64,000 nucleotides of DNA from Plasmopara viticola (GCA_001695595.3 MBPM02000130.1:62001-126000), one strand, 5' to 3'; numbered from the stretch's first letter, positions 1 through 14,018 are shown. The notes: generated by a model from the letters alone, not told the origin. A program made the numbers and translations.

Positions 1-1079
1 ATATTTTGGATTTCCGTAGACACGTTAGAAGGAATGAAAACCACATACGTATTAATAATTCGTTAAAAGCAGAGAAATGTAGAAAATCAAGGGCTTGTTC
101 ACTCATTTATGTGACTTGATAATTAAGAACACCTCAATGCAAGTCTAGCGCTTTGTCAATCGGTGGTACTGCTGAAACCTTACCAACATCGTAAAATGAT
201 GTGTAAAGCAAAGTAAAAATATGACTAAAAAGTATTCCGGTCCTCAAGTTTGCTCCCTTGTGCTACCTTAAAGCCTACTTTCTGGATCTTTCATATGCCT
301 TTCGAAGCGTCATTCACTGACGTCATTGGCGTTCCGATGCCCTAAGTATTAGCCGAAATCATGTCCGCAATTCCTGCAGTCCATACGCATGCGGTGGCGT
401 ACTTGGTCCAACTCAGCGACTTTTACTCGCCGCTTCTCTGCGAATAACTCGACGTGGACAACGCTCGCGGTTCGAAGAGCCTGAAGTCACGTGGTTCAAT
501 GTCATGTGTGCTACTTTCATTTCTGTGCTCATGTATCGCGCCTCAATTGTATTCCGAGCTACGTTTTCTTGGATGGAGTGACAAAGGATAATGACATGCT
601 TCGTTCGAGTATTACATTAAGCGTTGATTGCTTTCTGGCTTTTTTTATAAGACCAACATCAATCTTAAAAGCCTACGGCCGAGGCCTTTAAACATGACAC
701 ACCATGAGGACTTTTTGCGGACACAAACTTAGCGTCATGCACTCGGTTTCGGATGAGCTAAAGGCCAATGTTCGTTGAAATTTTGACTCGGAATCACAGC
801 AGCGGGTCCGATCATGACCACGATTCCAGACATCGAGCGCCGAATATAAATGTTGCTACCCAATCAGTGTACGCTATGACATCAAAGCCTTTTTTGCCGA
901 TCGTGCAGACAAGTTCATGCAAGCGCGTTGTCGTTCGGTAGCGGGCCCCGCAAATGGCAGCCTTCCTGTGCTGCTGTCCAAAATTCTCCAAAAATAGAGA
1001 TAGCTGAGCCATCACGTACGCAACGTTTGGTCCGTAACCGTCGCTAGAGACTATACTTTTAATTTCAACCCTGACTTTA
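1..1079. other. AT-rich intergenic DNA, no gene seen
   Basis: No reading frame here resembles a known protein. A short stretch near 375-410 resembles one near 3431-3466 in the same orientation (both contain GTGGCGTAYTTGGT), so the two could be remnants of one repeat flanking the copia relic, but the match is too short to call LTRs. Confidence 0.4.
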
Positions 1080-3240
1080 ACGTATTCTCTTCTACATCAG
1101 AGCTTTACAGATCAAATTGCTTCACCACTTTATTAATGAACGCAGTCTGCTTGATCAAAAGCGTCCTTCTTGTCCTGATCATGATATGTCCATCCCTGAA
1201 AATAAACTTGGCCTCACTTGAAGCTTTCATCTTAAATGCCTTCTTTACTACCTGCTTGACATCCTGTATCTTCTTGCTTGTTTTTGCAGCAATATTTATG
1301 TCATTAACAGAAAGACGAAATATCTCGCCTTCCTCATGGCGTACACGCACTGGTCCGCCACAACTTATAAAACCGATCTGCATAGACACTCGATGTCATG
1401 TCTTTTTCCACGCGTAAGCCGCTTGCTTAAGACCATAAATGACCTTGACGAGTTGGCACAGACTACACTTGACATTCGCAAAACCATAGATGCTTTATCA
1501 AATCAGACTCATCTAGGTCGCTATTGAGAATTGCGGTATCGGCTTCTTATTGCTTAGTCAAATAACTTTCAGTCACAACAACTACCAGCACCACATGGAA
1601 TGATTTCACGTTAGCCACTTGCGAGTACGTTTCGTAGAATTACACACCAAAGTTTTGCTCGAAACCCTTAGCTACAAGCCGAATCTTGAGTCTAACAAGG
1701 AAAGAGCCAACGCCAATCAACTAATCAAATTTTTAATCCTTGGCACCAAAGTTCAAGATCTATTGAGCTCATGTGCTTCAACCTCTGCCTGCATAGTTTC
1801 GAGCCACATCCGAACATCGTGACGGGATATGGCCACCGATACGTTGTCGTTGCATAATCCGTATCCCCAATATTTGCAGCTTATGCAAGCAGCACTTCTG
1901 CTATAAGGCCATTGTTATCTACGCGCGATCTCTCATGTGATATCAAGCATTACCATCGTTGTTGGAGCATCATCAGCGTCCAAAACGGGATATTCAATTG
2001 TTAATGCGAGCTGATTCTCGTCCTCTCGATCCGAAACTTGTGTTGCTGTTGTCCAAAAGTAAGATCAAGGCCCGCTCTCGATGTTCTCGCTCTATTTGCG
2101 TAATGAGTGTTTATGTTGTTATTCAATAGTGGTCTGGTGCTTCGAAGAGTTAAAAGCGCTTGACCATCCCTTCGTGTCTAAGTCGATACGACATCAACGT
2201 TAAGCTCTTTTAACGATCTCATCGGCTCATTTAATATGGCTCGAAGTCGACGCTGTTTCGGCTTCAGTCTTCTTAACATACGCTAATGTACTTCATTTGT
2301 TACCGTTTGATTGTGAGTCTTCGTACTGCCGTACATACCGTTGGCTTATCTTTCATCAAGATTTGTAGATCTCACCACTTAGATCTTTTGTGACTCCACG
2401 TTGAGCACCCTGTAGCCCTTGGTGCTGTCAGCGTACCCAAAAATTAAGCACTTGAAGCTCTTTGGTTCCAGCTTTGTCCACTCGGCACCATCTACGTGCA
2501 CGTAACCGTATGACCCGAACTCGCGTAGACGACAAAGGTGTGGCTTAAGCATGTGGCCCAAATCGTACGGCGTTGTGACTGGTCGAGCAGTGTTGACAGT
2601 CCTGTTAGCCACACGAACTACTGCGTTAATAGCTTCTGCCCATCAAATAGATAATGCTCCTTTGGCTCCTTTCTCTTCGCATAATGGTGCAATTCATTCG
2701 CTCCGTCACCCTATTCTGCTGTGAACTGTATTGTACGGCCTTCTCATGCAGAACTCCACCGTGCTAACACATGCCATCTAGCGCATCGTTTGCATTCCGA
2801 GTCAATACTTAAGCGTGAGGCCTCAATTTGGCTTCCCCATTGATACTCAAAAGTTGCCTTGTACACCTCAAGCACCGGAAATACCTCGATCTTTTACTCT
2901 AAAAAGCACGCAACAACATATTATAAGTAGTCGTTCACAAACCTTAGCACGTGCATCGCTCCGCTCTTTGATTGTGTCTATATTCGACCCATCACGTCGA
3001 TGTAAAGGAGCTAAAAGCTGATCCAGCGTTTGCTTTACCTATATGCAATCACTACATAGTGTTAAAAATTGCTCTTTTGTCGTCGACATACCCGTCGCTG
3101 CGCGTTGCGCTTTTGTCAGCGCATCTGTATTAAGATTATTCATGCGAGTATGCCCAGGCTTCCCTGACTTTCTAAACTCGTGTAGCCCACAAAATGCGTG
3201 ATCTCTTGCTCGCAAGTCATTTGCCAATTTTCTTGCTCGT
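1080..3240 (-). mobile_element. Degenerate Ty1/copia retrotransposon pol relic
   Basis: Read on the minus strand this stretch carries pieces of a copia polyprotein in the expected order. At 3227-3039 there is a GAG-pre-integrase-like piece (GHTRMNNL followed by a C-x2-C pair). At 2670-2379 lies the end of the integrase, with the family-typical run TPYDLGHMLKP, LREFGSYGYVHV, and KLEPKSFKCLIFGYADSTKG. At about 1530-1105 comes the RT palm, with YGLKQA-like residues, then a window equivalent to YVDD that has become SVND, then IAAKTSKKIQ and AFKMK. Frame changes and stops separate the pieces, and the catalytic aspartate pair is lost, so it cannot be active. Assignment to copia rests on these motifs; its exact ends and LTRs could not be found. 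Confidence 0.8.
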
Positions 3241-4354
3241 AGCTATCGTTACTGCTTTTTCTTTAAGTGCACGATGTTTCTTGTAGCGCAACACTCAGGC
3301 AATGTTTAGCAAGTTTATCAACCAAAAGAAGTCGTCAATTCAATTATATACTGTAGAGAGCTTCTATCGTTCGGATTCGCTTGCCATCAACACCCTTCAG
3401 ACTGACCAATTCCGTGTCAACGACATATGCCCTGTCCATATGCACACAGTGGCGTATTTGGTGCAACTTCAACAATTACTTCCGCAAGCGGTCAGTCGTT
3501 GACCTAAAAGCATAATCAAATTGCAAATTACACATGCAAGTTGCTTTGCATGGAAGCCAAAGCACCCACGCGGAAACCGAAAGTCTTCCAGCTGTGGTGG
3601 AAGAAAATTTTTTCCGGTGCAATTGTTTTAAATGAGTAAAATGACGAAAGAAATACTTTTTGGGGGTTTTCTACTATGATGTTACTGTCCTTCAGGTGGC
3701 GAAGCATATGCTCAAAACGCTTGGGCATCTCACGCTTACCCAGATTTATAAAATTGCTCCAGCTATGTCGATCCAAAATTGGCTAGGTTCAAACAAGACA
3801 ATTTACATCGATGCGAACAAATCAGCAGCATTTTACAGCAGGCAAATGAAGCCCATTGGAAAAGCCAGGACATAAATTTACCTTGTCTTCTGTTTTGTGA
3901 TGCTGTATTTTAAGCGACAAAAGGTTTGTGTATCACACGAACGAGCATTTTTGATTACAGATATAATTTCAACGCGCGTGGTTTGGGTCAGGATAGGTAG
4001 GAAAATGTTTGTTTGTGTAATTCACACAAAACTTGAAATCTCTACAATCGTAAGCCCTCTTTAATTTATAATTTATATGATCTCATTCCCTTCTCGATTT
4101 GACAAATAATGCATCATATTCTGTCTCTACACTAGCAGCACGCTTACAAATTGAATAAGTGAGGGCAAGCACATGCCAAGTAGTTGAGTGATTGAGCGTT
4201 TTAGAACGGCTACAAGAATGAATGCTTTAAATACGGCCGCCGATTCAATAATCGCTTAGGGTACCTCTTCAGTCATAACGCTCCCCAAGCGTCGGACGAG
4301 TAACTAAACCTCACACCTCTAAATTTCTCGATTCGATCTTGCTCCTAGTATGCT
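3241..4354. other. Intergenic DNA upstream of CFAP57
   Basis: A minus-strand open stretch at 3776-3528 could be a gag remnant of the neighbouring copia relic, but the resemblance is weak. Otherwise nothing recognisable; the last few hundred bases presumably hold the CFAP57 promoter. Confidence 0.3.
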
Positions 4355-7300
4355 ATGACGACGGTCAACCTTGTCCCTCGGTATTCTTTGCATTGTCTTT
4401 TCTCCTGAAGTCATCTTGCTTACTGTCTGTGTTTACGTTTCAGCCACATCTTTGGGCTCAAGGTAGATGTTCACTCGAATGTGAGTTTCGTCGATGAACA
4501 GACCGTCGCGTATCCAGCGGGTCACTATATAATTGTATGCTCCCTCGACGACAAGCGCCAGAAATTCATTGCCGGCACGGAGGCTTCCGAAGGTGTAACA
4601 GCGATCGCGCTGTCTCCAAGTCGGCGCTTTCTTGCCGTCGCCGAGCGCAGTGAGCGAGCTTTCGTGAGTATTTTTGACCTCAAGTCTCTTAAGAAGCGCA
4701 AGGTGTTAAGCTCGGCCGATGGTCAGGCGCAAAGCTTTGTCAATTTAGCATTTAGTGCAGACAACCAACTGCTATTGACTCAAGGAGGGTCTCCCGATTG
4801 GATGTTGACGTGCTGGAATTGGTCGAAAGGCAAATTAATAGCTAGTGTCAAAGTTCCTCTTTCTGTTACGGTACCCCATTCACCTCTTAGCTCAGGCCAG
4901 TCATCGCTACTTACAGTGAGTGAAAACGTGACTCCCGTGGCGAAATCACCTTCAGATGCAATTCCGATGGCCTCAAATCCCTATAATTCTGGTGCCAATA
5001 ATCTACCTAATCAAGTATCTGCGTGCTCTTTTAGCGATGTGGATTCCGGTTTGGTGTGCGTTACAGGCGTGGCGCTTCTTCGCTTCTTTCGAGTGCTCGA
5101 GACGGCCATCCGCCCACTACCCAGTCCTCGAGTAGAAAGGCACAATTTCCTTGCTCATGCGTGGTTGAAACAGCGTGATGATTACTTGGTCGCTGGCTCT
5201 GCTGCGGGAGATCTTATGCTTTTTCATGGAGGGGAATTTATCACGCGTCTGAAGGCATCTCCAGGGCCTGGAAATGCTGTACACACTTTGACTGCAACCA
5301 CTAAAGGATTGCTTTGTGGAATGAGTAACAACACCGTTGCCATGCTTGGAATACTATTAAATGATTCTGAAGATCAGGGTCAAGCACCTTTAAACTCGAC
5401 ACTTGTTGACGATAAATCCAACGTAATGGCTGAAGACTTAAGTGAAGTCTTAACGTTGCAGCGCCTCGTTCAAGTAGACACTGGATCGGGCTACATTGCA
5501 ACGATTGCTGTCAGCCCAAACGAAGAGACCATTGTAGTTACTACGTCCAATGCCCAACTCATTGCATTATCGTACCAGACGCACAAGTCAGGAGTGGCTT
5601 CCAGTGCTATAGCTACAAAGTCGGCCGGGGATGAGACTGCGGCCGTCATGAATGGAAATAGTTATGGTGCGTATAGTGTCGACAGTGCGAGAGGATCAAG
5701 TGAAGATGTCGAGTATGTGATCACAAACTTTCATCAGCCAAGCGATGCGATTGCCAGCAATGGGCCAGGTGAAGCTTTGGGAGGGTGCAGCAGCGGCTTG
5801 TTGCACGTTACTGGTCTGGACGTCTGTGTGCGCAAGCCGCTTCTCGTGACGTGTGGTTTGGACCGAACTGTACGTGTCTGGAACTACATCGATCGCACGT
5901 GCGACGTGGCCAAACGGTTCAATGAAGAAGCGTTCAGTGTTGCCTGCCACCCCTCTGGCCTCCACTTGCTCGCTGGCTTTGCGGACAAACTCCGTCTCTT
6001 GAACATTCTTATGGATGACATTCGCTGTTTTAAAGAATTTCCAGTCAAAGCTTGTCGCGAGTGTCAATTCAGCACAGGGGGGCATCTTTTTGCGGCAGTG
6101 AATGGGAATACGATCCAAGTGTTTTCTCTTTTTACTGGTGACGTCGTTGCTACGCTTCGCGGCCACAATGGAAAGGTACGCAGTGTTTATTGGAATGCCG
6201 ACGATTCCAGCATTGTCTCTGCCGGGGTGGATGGAGCAGTATATTTCTGGGACATTGACGGAGCAAAGCGTGAAGCGGAGTTTGTACAAAAAGGTGTGTT
6301 GTACTACTCGGCACTCTGTAACCGAGAAGGCACTGCAGTGTACGCGGTGGGAAGCGACCGCCTACTTAAGGAGATTGAAATTGCGTCCTCTCAATTGATC
6401 AAAGAGCACATGTACGAAGCACCCATGGGTCAATTGGTCATGTCTCGATCCCAACGTTTCCTTTTTGGGGCTGGGACCGAAACGGATCGTCCAAGTGCCA
6501 TACGAGCCTTGAAATTTCCACTCACAGGAGAGTCGACGGTGTTTCAATGTCTAAGTGCACCCGTCACACGTTTGCGAATATCCTTTGACGATCAATTTCT
6601 CTTTGCTACGGGGGAGGATGGTGCAGTCTTCATTTTCGAGATACGGGACAAGGAAGGTCGCTTACCACGAACTACTGGCAAGAATGGCGATCTTGCTTCC
6701 GCGACGTCTGCACTTGAAAGTGGCGTTGCTGGCACAATATTGTATCATCCCGAAAACACTGGAAAACACGGAGGGACCATGACGTTGTTCTCCAATGAAA
6801 TTTTAGTCACCAAGTCAGATTTAGAGGAAAAGAACAACTTGATGCTAGAGCTCAAAAACAAGGTGGATGAGCTTATGCTTCACAACGAATATCAGCTGCG
6901 ACTCAAGGACATGACGTATAATGAAAATCTAAAAGATCTGACGGAGAAATTCACGCAAGAAATCGAGATGGAAAAGAGCAAGTACGAAATATTACGGGAA
7001 GACAAGAATGATATTGAAATGGAATACGAAGAGAAAATAAAACAGTTGGAAGAACATCATTTGCAACAAATGCAGGAGACAGAGGCCGGGTATCAGCAAC
7101 AAATTATGAAGGAAGTGGAACGATATCAACAAGTGCTCACCCAACGTGAGGCACAGTCTCGACACTGGAAAACTGAACAGCAGCGTCTCGTGATCAAGCA
7201 TGATAAGTATGTGGCTGATGTGACGAAAGATTTTGAAGACCGTTTGAACGAGGATCGTCAATTGCGCGTGCAGATGGAAGAGGAGAAGGAGGAATTGGGC

Positions 7301-8482
7301 CGAGAGTATCGTGAAACGGTGGCACAGGTTGAGGTGGACGTGGACGAAGAGACTGAAGCACTTCGAAAGAGATACGAAGACAAGTTGCACGCTGAACGTG
7401 AGGCGACGTTACGATTTAAAGGGGAGAATGGCATTATGAAAAAAAAGTTTCTCGCGCTCCAGAAGGATATTGAAGACCAACGTGATCAAATCAAAGTGCT
7501 TCTTGAAACGGAAAAAGAGTTGATTGAAGACATTAAGCAGCTAGAAAAAGAGATCCAAGCTCTAAAGCGAGAGATTCGGGCTCGTGATGAGACTATTGGC
7601 GAAAAGGAAAAGCGAATATACGATCTGAAAAAGAAGAATCAAGAATTGGAGAAGTTTAAATTTGTTCTGGATTTCAAAATCAAGGAGCTCAAGCGGGCAA
7701 TCGAACCTCGAGAAAATGAGATTGCCGACATGAAGGCCCAAATTAAAGAAATGGATCAAGAGTTAGAGCTATTTCACGAAAGCAATGCGCAGCTTGATGT
7801 GCTTATAGGAGAGCAGCGTCAACGAATTGATGCACTTCAGAAGGCCATCGCAGGCCACCGTCAAGATTTTAGCGATCTGCAAACATTGATGAAACGCTTT
7901 CGAGGCGATCTTTATGAATGCGTTCGCCACCTCCAGTCACCCAAGGAGCTCGCACTTCACATCGCTCAACTCTACAATAAATACGTTAGTACGAACAATG
8001 GACTCGGCGGCGCAAGCACAGGAGGCAATGTCGAAGCTGAGATCCAGCTTGAATATGCGCGGCAGAAGCAATACCTTGAGAAATCCGTGCATGTTCTCAA
8101 ACGCAAGTATGCGGCTGATGTGCACGAGCACCAGCAAGAGAACATGCGAGCCATCTCGGATAACATGCTTCTCATTCAAGAGATTAATGATATGCGAGGC
8201 TCTGTCACTACTGCTAAGAACAAACTTCAGATGGAGCGGGCAACGTTGGCAAATCCTGGACTGGTCACATCATCAGTAAGAAGAGAGGGTACAAAATCGT
8301 TGATTGCGAAATTAGATGCCGAAGGTGAAGATCCCGATGCGCTCATTGCGAACCAGAAATTAGAAATTGAAGACCTTTGTCGGGCTGTCAAAGCCCTTGA
8401 AGACAAATTAACAATTCATGGACTAAGTGGCACGAGGTCGGAAGATTTGTTTCCACCGATTGGACGTGCCGTGGACGGTTAG
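4355..8482 (+). CDS. CFAP57: Cilia- and flagella-associated protein 57 (WD40 plus coiled coil)
   Basis: CFAP57 (WDR65) is an axonemal protein linked to inner dynein arm and radial spoke assembly in motile cilia; here it would serve the zoospore flagella. Two exons are proposed: 4355-4380, a 63-nt GT-AG intron at 4381-4443, then 4444-8482, giving 1354 residues. The first exon supplies MTTVNLVPR and joins to HIFGLKVDV, which matches the conserved start of the family. The long frame alone begins only at a GTG (4481) and misses this. Residues 1 to about 740 form WD40 repeats (for example LVTCGLDRTVRVWNY, LRGHNGKVRSVYW and SAGVDGAVYFWDI), consistent with two propellers. Residues about 795-1240 are a continuous charged coiled coil. 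Length and architecture agree with animal and algal CFAP57 (about 1250 residues). No frameshift or stop interrupts it, so it looks functional. Confidence 0.93.
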
Positions 8483-10503
8483 GTTGGGCATGGCTTTGAA
8501 AATATAAAGGGAATCGCAATCGCGAAATGAAATAGAAAAGCTTTGTACGATGCTTTCTTGCATTCTCGACTGCGAAACCGAGTGTTCTTGGTCGCTTTAT
8601 CTTTGCTTTGCACGAAGTGCCTCATGCACACAGCTCGAAGCAAATCCAAATTCGTGCATACAAAGAGTTCTAATGTCGATCAGATGCAGCTTAGAAAGCA
8701 ATACCGCAAATACAATTCCGACACCATTTTAAGATGTGCCAACATTTACGTAAAATTCGTTTAAATATAGTGGTGGGGTGCAATTGGGTGTCCTTATTAC
8801 CAACAGCAATTTACCTGTATTTATACTGTAATGCGTCGGAGATGATAGCTCCTGCCACCATAGAAATAGCTTAACATTAGTTGATTGCTAACTTTTTGCG
8901 TCTTGAATATTATCCGCTTGTGGTGCCACTTTTCAGATTTAGATTTTCAAACAAGTATTTCCTTCCGCGTGTGATGAACAAAAGCGAATCTGACTGTCGA
9001 TGACCTTGTGGAAGGTTGACGAAAAAAACCCTCTTGGAATAAACTTACAGCTGCATTGCTTTAGACGGACAAACGGTTTGCTTTGCTACTAGGTGTACAT
9101 GAAAGACCCAGCTCAAACCGGTGTCAGTCTTGACGAATATCTGGAAAATGATGGAATTCTGAAGTCAAATGAGGATGTTCGATACGTGGTCACTAAAACC
9201 ATCAGAAACCTTTTTGTCTTTTTCCAATACAGGTTTATGGCATCACATGTACAAGTGCATGGGCCTAGCATGCGAGTATCTGTAAGCCTACAACAGGGTC
9301 CAGCCCGCAGCCCATATGCCAGCTCCTTGCCCGTAACGGCAGACGGTCAATACTAATTGCATACACTTTATCATTCTTCATGCAAAATGCTAGTGTCAAC
9401 ACGGGCATTGTGAAGTTTATATGCCACCTGTATTTGACGCCATTTAGTCAGTAACATCCGCAAAAGAGCAACAAAGCTGCTTATGGGACCGATGTTTCAA
9501 TCTTACGGTCTGTCGGACACAATTATGCCGATAATAATCATGGACTTGCAGACACAGTTGTGTCGAATACACTCCCGCGGCTTATTGACAGGCGGTTTTG
9601 AATAGCAGTTTTGATGTACACAAAAGATCGTCCTTGAACGGATGTCTTAAAAAGTATAAAGGAGGACATACTGCACAGCACGGGTGCTGAGATGCTATCA
9701 ACGAATTGTCATTGGCTGAGTTTGCGCAAAATTTGAGTCGCACACTAACGGAGATTACAGCTAGCTATTGGTTTCGGATCTCGGGCGCATTGAGTGCAGA
9801 CGCTTCCAAAAGTAGTGTATTAAAAGTCGTCAATCCGTTTCCAATTTGGTCTGGTAAAAAATGTACATTTTGAAAAAATGTAGCACAGCGAGTCCGACCG
9901 ACAGCCGCAGAAAGGGCTCTTTAAACTACGTTTAGAGTAGACTCAGCGAAAATTATCAAGAAGACCATCGATAAGACTGAATACCAGGTGCTTCAATTGA
10001 GCTTTCGGTTAAACGACTGTCTACGGGGATGGATGTGCTGGAAAAAGACACGTAATCGAAGTGTGGCAATTCGGAGAGACGTGTTGCAATCTCGACTGGG
10101 TGTGTACACGTTAAATTTGACCAATTGGCTGTAGAATAGTTGCCTACGACGAGAATTTGAACTTTTGGGCTAAAATTTGCATCATTTTTGTATGACTGAC
10201 AGCTTCGACAGCCCAAAAGTGCTTTCGACGGCAAGTATATAGTTTAACTCTGAATTTTGCCTGCAAGAACGCGCACCGGCAAGTACATTAAGCTGTCTTT
10301 TATAGTGGAACGTGTTTATCGCCGTTGCAAGATTGCCTAATTTGATAAGACAATTCTTGTCCAGACATTGCGCAAATGTGATTGCATTCGCCGACCTGCT
10401 AGTCGGACCAAAAAACATATTCTCTTTTTATCCACGATACTTAAGCTTTTGTTGTCGGGAACTTTGTAATCTTAGCCCGCACTAAAAACGGTTTGGAAGA
10501 GAT
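8483..10503. other. Gene-poor stretch, nothing recognised
   Basis: Contains only short open frames, such as 9093-9356 on the plus strand (87 codons), without similarity to a family I know. AT-rich composition and frequent stops in all frames argue for non-coding or long-decayed DNA. Confidence 0.4.
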
Positions 10504-10734
10504 GTGTTTTCTAAAAATTATGGTCTGTCAGCCGACTTATTAGCAAACAAGGTCGGTCCTGACCGACTACACTCAATCAATGGTTTCGGTTTCGGGAGAT
10601 CAATGCTGTCAGCATATAGAGATTTCGCTGGTGGAGATGAGGTTCTTGCCATTGCAAAAAAATGGGCTCCCGGAAAATTTGTTGCTGACGCACACGCTTT
10701 CCTCTCGTTGGTTGCGATCGAGTATAACATCTGA
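10504..10734 (+). CDS. Short unrecognised open frame, possibly a gene remnant
   Basis: A 76-codon frame with a protein-like composition (a GFGFGRSMLSAYRDFAGG stretch followed by an amphipathic EVLAIAKKWAPGKF segment). I recognise no family. It lacks a signal peptide and an RXLR or LXLFLAK motif, so there is no basis for calling it an effector. It sits alone in gene-poor DNA with no visible partner exon. It could be the surviving exon of a decayed gene or chance. Confidence 0.2.
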   Translation: MFSKNYGLSADLLANKVGPDRLHSINGFGFGRSMLSAYRDFAGGDEVLAIAKKWAPGKFVADAHAFLSLVAIEYNI

Positions 10735-13700
10735 CTTGCTCTTACGACGACACTGAGACATAAGGCTGTAAGCAAAGTAGTCGTCGACGCACGACTGCGC
10801 TCATACGACACATCATCTTTCTTTGTGCATCACCATGAAGCTAATAAATACGGCCTCACAGATATGGGCGTTATGAAAACTCTGTCATACTAAGATGCTA
10901 CAACTAAGTCCTCGCGAAGTGCGAAAACAAAAACCTCTTCGAGCAAAGCGAAATCGTCCCAGATCTATTGTACCAAGTTGAGTAACGTCTCCGGGCCTAA
11001 CAACGGTTTAACCGGCGACAAAAAAAATTGGTAGCGTGTCTTTGATACATTGAGAGCCAAAAGTGTGGGGATGTGGAGACCTGAACTTTTATTTTAGCTA
11101 ATTAAAAGCTCTTCCTCAAGTCTTTTTTCTGCTTAACATACCGAGTTGCCCAAAAGAATGTGACTCCACTTAAATTAGCATGGACTTTGCCGTGAGACAC
11201 ACAGTTGCGAAGTGATCAGTCTTGCGGCACTGAGAGCGAGACAACTGGTGATCAGGTTCGAAAAAACCGCATTGGCTATTCAATAAAATCTTCGTGATTG
11301 CGTCAATCTTTATTGGCTCAGGCATGGATCACAGCGATCACTTCGTGCATTTCTGGTTCCAAGGGCGACAATGAACTTGTTTCGCGCGTCATGTTTGCTA
11401 GTGTATCGGTTGGCGAATTCTGCTATAAATTTACTGATGTTAAGTCACACCGCGTACCTCAGTGAGAGCTCTTTGTTTTTTGTAGACGCAGCAGCTTTCG
11501 CACCAACGATGACTGGAGGGTCATCACGTATTATTATGTGTTGGATTAAATTTAAGGCATTCCGTGGCTTGCACGGTATTCGCAAGTAATTGGCTAGCTA
11601 TCGATATCAGTCAAGCGTTGGCGGCAAGATTAAAAGTTATTCGTCTTTCAATTGGGTGAATCTATAGCCTCATGTTATATTGGTTGACAAAGCTTCCACG
11701 CCACGCACTGTGCAGAGAAACTGCATGGCTTACGCCGCATTATTACACTACCTGGAAGCCAGCAGTTCGTCAATGCGAAATAATTAGCACGTAACTGAGC
11801 CGACAGCGCTCTCGTTTTGATAGACGATGGTCGAGAAGAGGTGGCTCCTGTTAAAAAAAGATAAGTGTCGAGCGAAGTCCCATAATAAAAAAGGCGATCG
11901 AGTCGGGGATCGAGATCGACGTCCGCGTGGAAACTCGTGTGCTATTGACTCAGAGGACGAAAATTTCCGTGTTTAAGAATGGAGTAGGCATCTCTATCAG
12001 TGACAGCGAGTCAACTACGCTCATGTCTAAATTAGATCCAAAAGCAAAGTTTTCACCACCGCATAACAACGCGCAACTACTTGTGCACGAGTGACAATTT
12101 TGTTGGGATGACCCACGTGAGGGGGCATTTGAACGAAGATGCAAATTGTCCCACTACAACTTGATGAGGTCGAGTATTGCTTTTGTCTCGGTATGTACGT
12201 AAATCAGATGGATGTAGCTATAGGAAATTAAAAATGCAATCGAAAATCAAACTAGGGGATGAATCTATGATTATTCTATCTCACGAAAAGCAGCTCTTTA
12301 CATAAAAACCATCGATATGCTTCAGCCTGAGTTTCAAGTTCGAGCGTGAAATGATTTTGGTTTGTGCTGAAGAGCTGTAAAATCACTAGAAGAGTAAGTG
12401 TGAGCTTGATAAATGTTGCGAGCAGGCGCAACAACATTTTAGCACCTTAAGAATCGCAACAACTTAAAAGGATTTTTTTTCTGAGCCAAGTATTGCGAAG
12501 ATTATTCTTGGTGCTCTCAAATTTGTGCAGGCGATGCATTGGGAGACGCACTTGTTGTTAGTCTTAGGAATGTTGATTACATGCTTTATGTCGCAGATGA
12601 CGTTAGTATTAGTAGCGTCACTATCCCCAAGAACATGATCACGATGGTATACAAAGATCTTGATTTCAGTAATCGTCTTTATAGTAATAAGTGGAGCTGT
12701 GATTGTTCAGTTTGTCAGCCACGTCCATAGGACAAATTTACAAAATTACGTTCTTTCGAATATCACCCTCGCTGTTGATAGCGACAACACCCAAGTGTTA
12801 GCGAGATTTCGTTAAAAGTAGCGAGTATCATTAAGATCGGTCATTCTCAAACTCGCAATATTGAAAGCTCTCGCCTGAGTCGAATTAACATTCTCGAGCT
12901 TGTCGCTAATAGCAGAAGGCTCACCACAAAGTCACAATGTCATGAACGATGAAGCGTTTGATGTAATGGTCAGTATTCTTGGTGAAATACTTCGTATGCA
13001 ATAATCGTATTGTATTCGAGCTGGTTTGTACGTAGTTGGCTCAGTGAAGAAAACACAGTCAAAGTCGCAAGTCCACCTGCCTCGCGCAATGCTTCCAGGT
13101 CCATACCGAAAGCTTTATTTTCTATTAATATTGAGTGAAGTGAACACAGCGTGTTCAGCTACATGAAATTACACCTCAGATTCACTGCCGCAATCAGAGA
13201 CGTTAACTTAAGTTGATGCGGCCATGTGACAGTATTGCGCTGTAATGATCCATTCTGTTACTTTTTTCTTCTAGCTAAAGTAGATAGTCACCCTTGTCGC
13301 ATTTTGTATCAGATCTACACAAAATTATGTGAACGTTCCTATGCACTTCATTTTAGTTCGATCACGTTATTCGTCTTGATCAATGCTTGACGATACCCTT
13401 ACCAGAGTTTACAGCTCTGACATCGTAGTGGACATGCCTTGAAGATCCAGTCGGAAGAGGTCATGCACTTTGGGCCGTCACGGGAAACGCTAGCCACTTC
13501 AATCAAAAAGAATTGATTCTTTGCGATTCTGAGGTTGATTATCGTCTGAAATGGAATAAGGGGTTTTACCGATCACTCACGGATCTGTGGACGCAGAACA
13601 TCATCCAGCGAGGTCTTAGTAAGCATTTTGTGTACTCTTTAAGAGAACGTTCATCTTTTAAAAGCTTGTCCAACCATGTCAGAGTGGTTGTGACTTGATC

Positions 13701-13898
13701 TTCTGGGTCCAAGTCCGCTGGAATTTCAGCTGCAGGCTTGATGCCTTAAATTCGATCGGGGCGATGGCGGGATCGTAGCTATAGATTCTTCTTGGTATGG
13801 AGCATGAGATACACCGCATATCTAGGTGTCTTCATTGTCAACGAAACGTTCGAAAAATTTGCTTCTGTCGACCGAGACCCCCTTAGTTCACTAATGTT
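10735..13898. other. Gene-poor stretch, nothing recognised
   Basis: No reading frame longer than about 75 codons resembles a protein family, and no repeat with a clear copy elsewhere in the window was found. Probably old intergenic or transposon-derived DNA. Confidence 0.4.
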
Positions 13899-14018
13899 GC
13901 ACTGATACGGTAAACTTGCAAGCAATGCTTCGGGTACGGCTTGTAATGTGAGCGAAATTTGGTGTAGATTTACTACCAAATGCAAGCGCACTGATACGGT
14001 AAACTTGCAAGCAATGCT
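13899..14018. repeat. 31-bp direct repeat, two identical copies
   Basis: The 31-nt sequence beginning GCACTGATACGG occurs identically at 13899-13929 and 13988-14018, separated by 58 bp. Perfect identity suggests a recent local duplication or copying event inside otherwise decayed DNA. Confidence 0.9.

Noticed and set aside
4481..4483. GTG as the CFAP57 start
   Set aside because: An upstream exon with ATG at 4355 and a 63-nt intron gives the conserved N-terminus.
5696..6289. 197-codon minus-strand frame inside CFAP57
   Set aside because: Antisense of well-conserved WD40 code, no domain of its own.
6992..7390. 132-codon minus-strand frame inside CFAP57
   Set aside because: Antisense shadow of the coiled-coil region; Leu/Phe/His-rich composition is the mirror of Glu/Lys/Gln codons.
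10504..10734. Effector candidate
   Set aside because: No secretion signal or effector motif; kept only as an unrecognised open frame.
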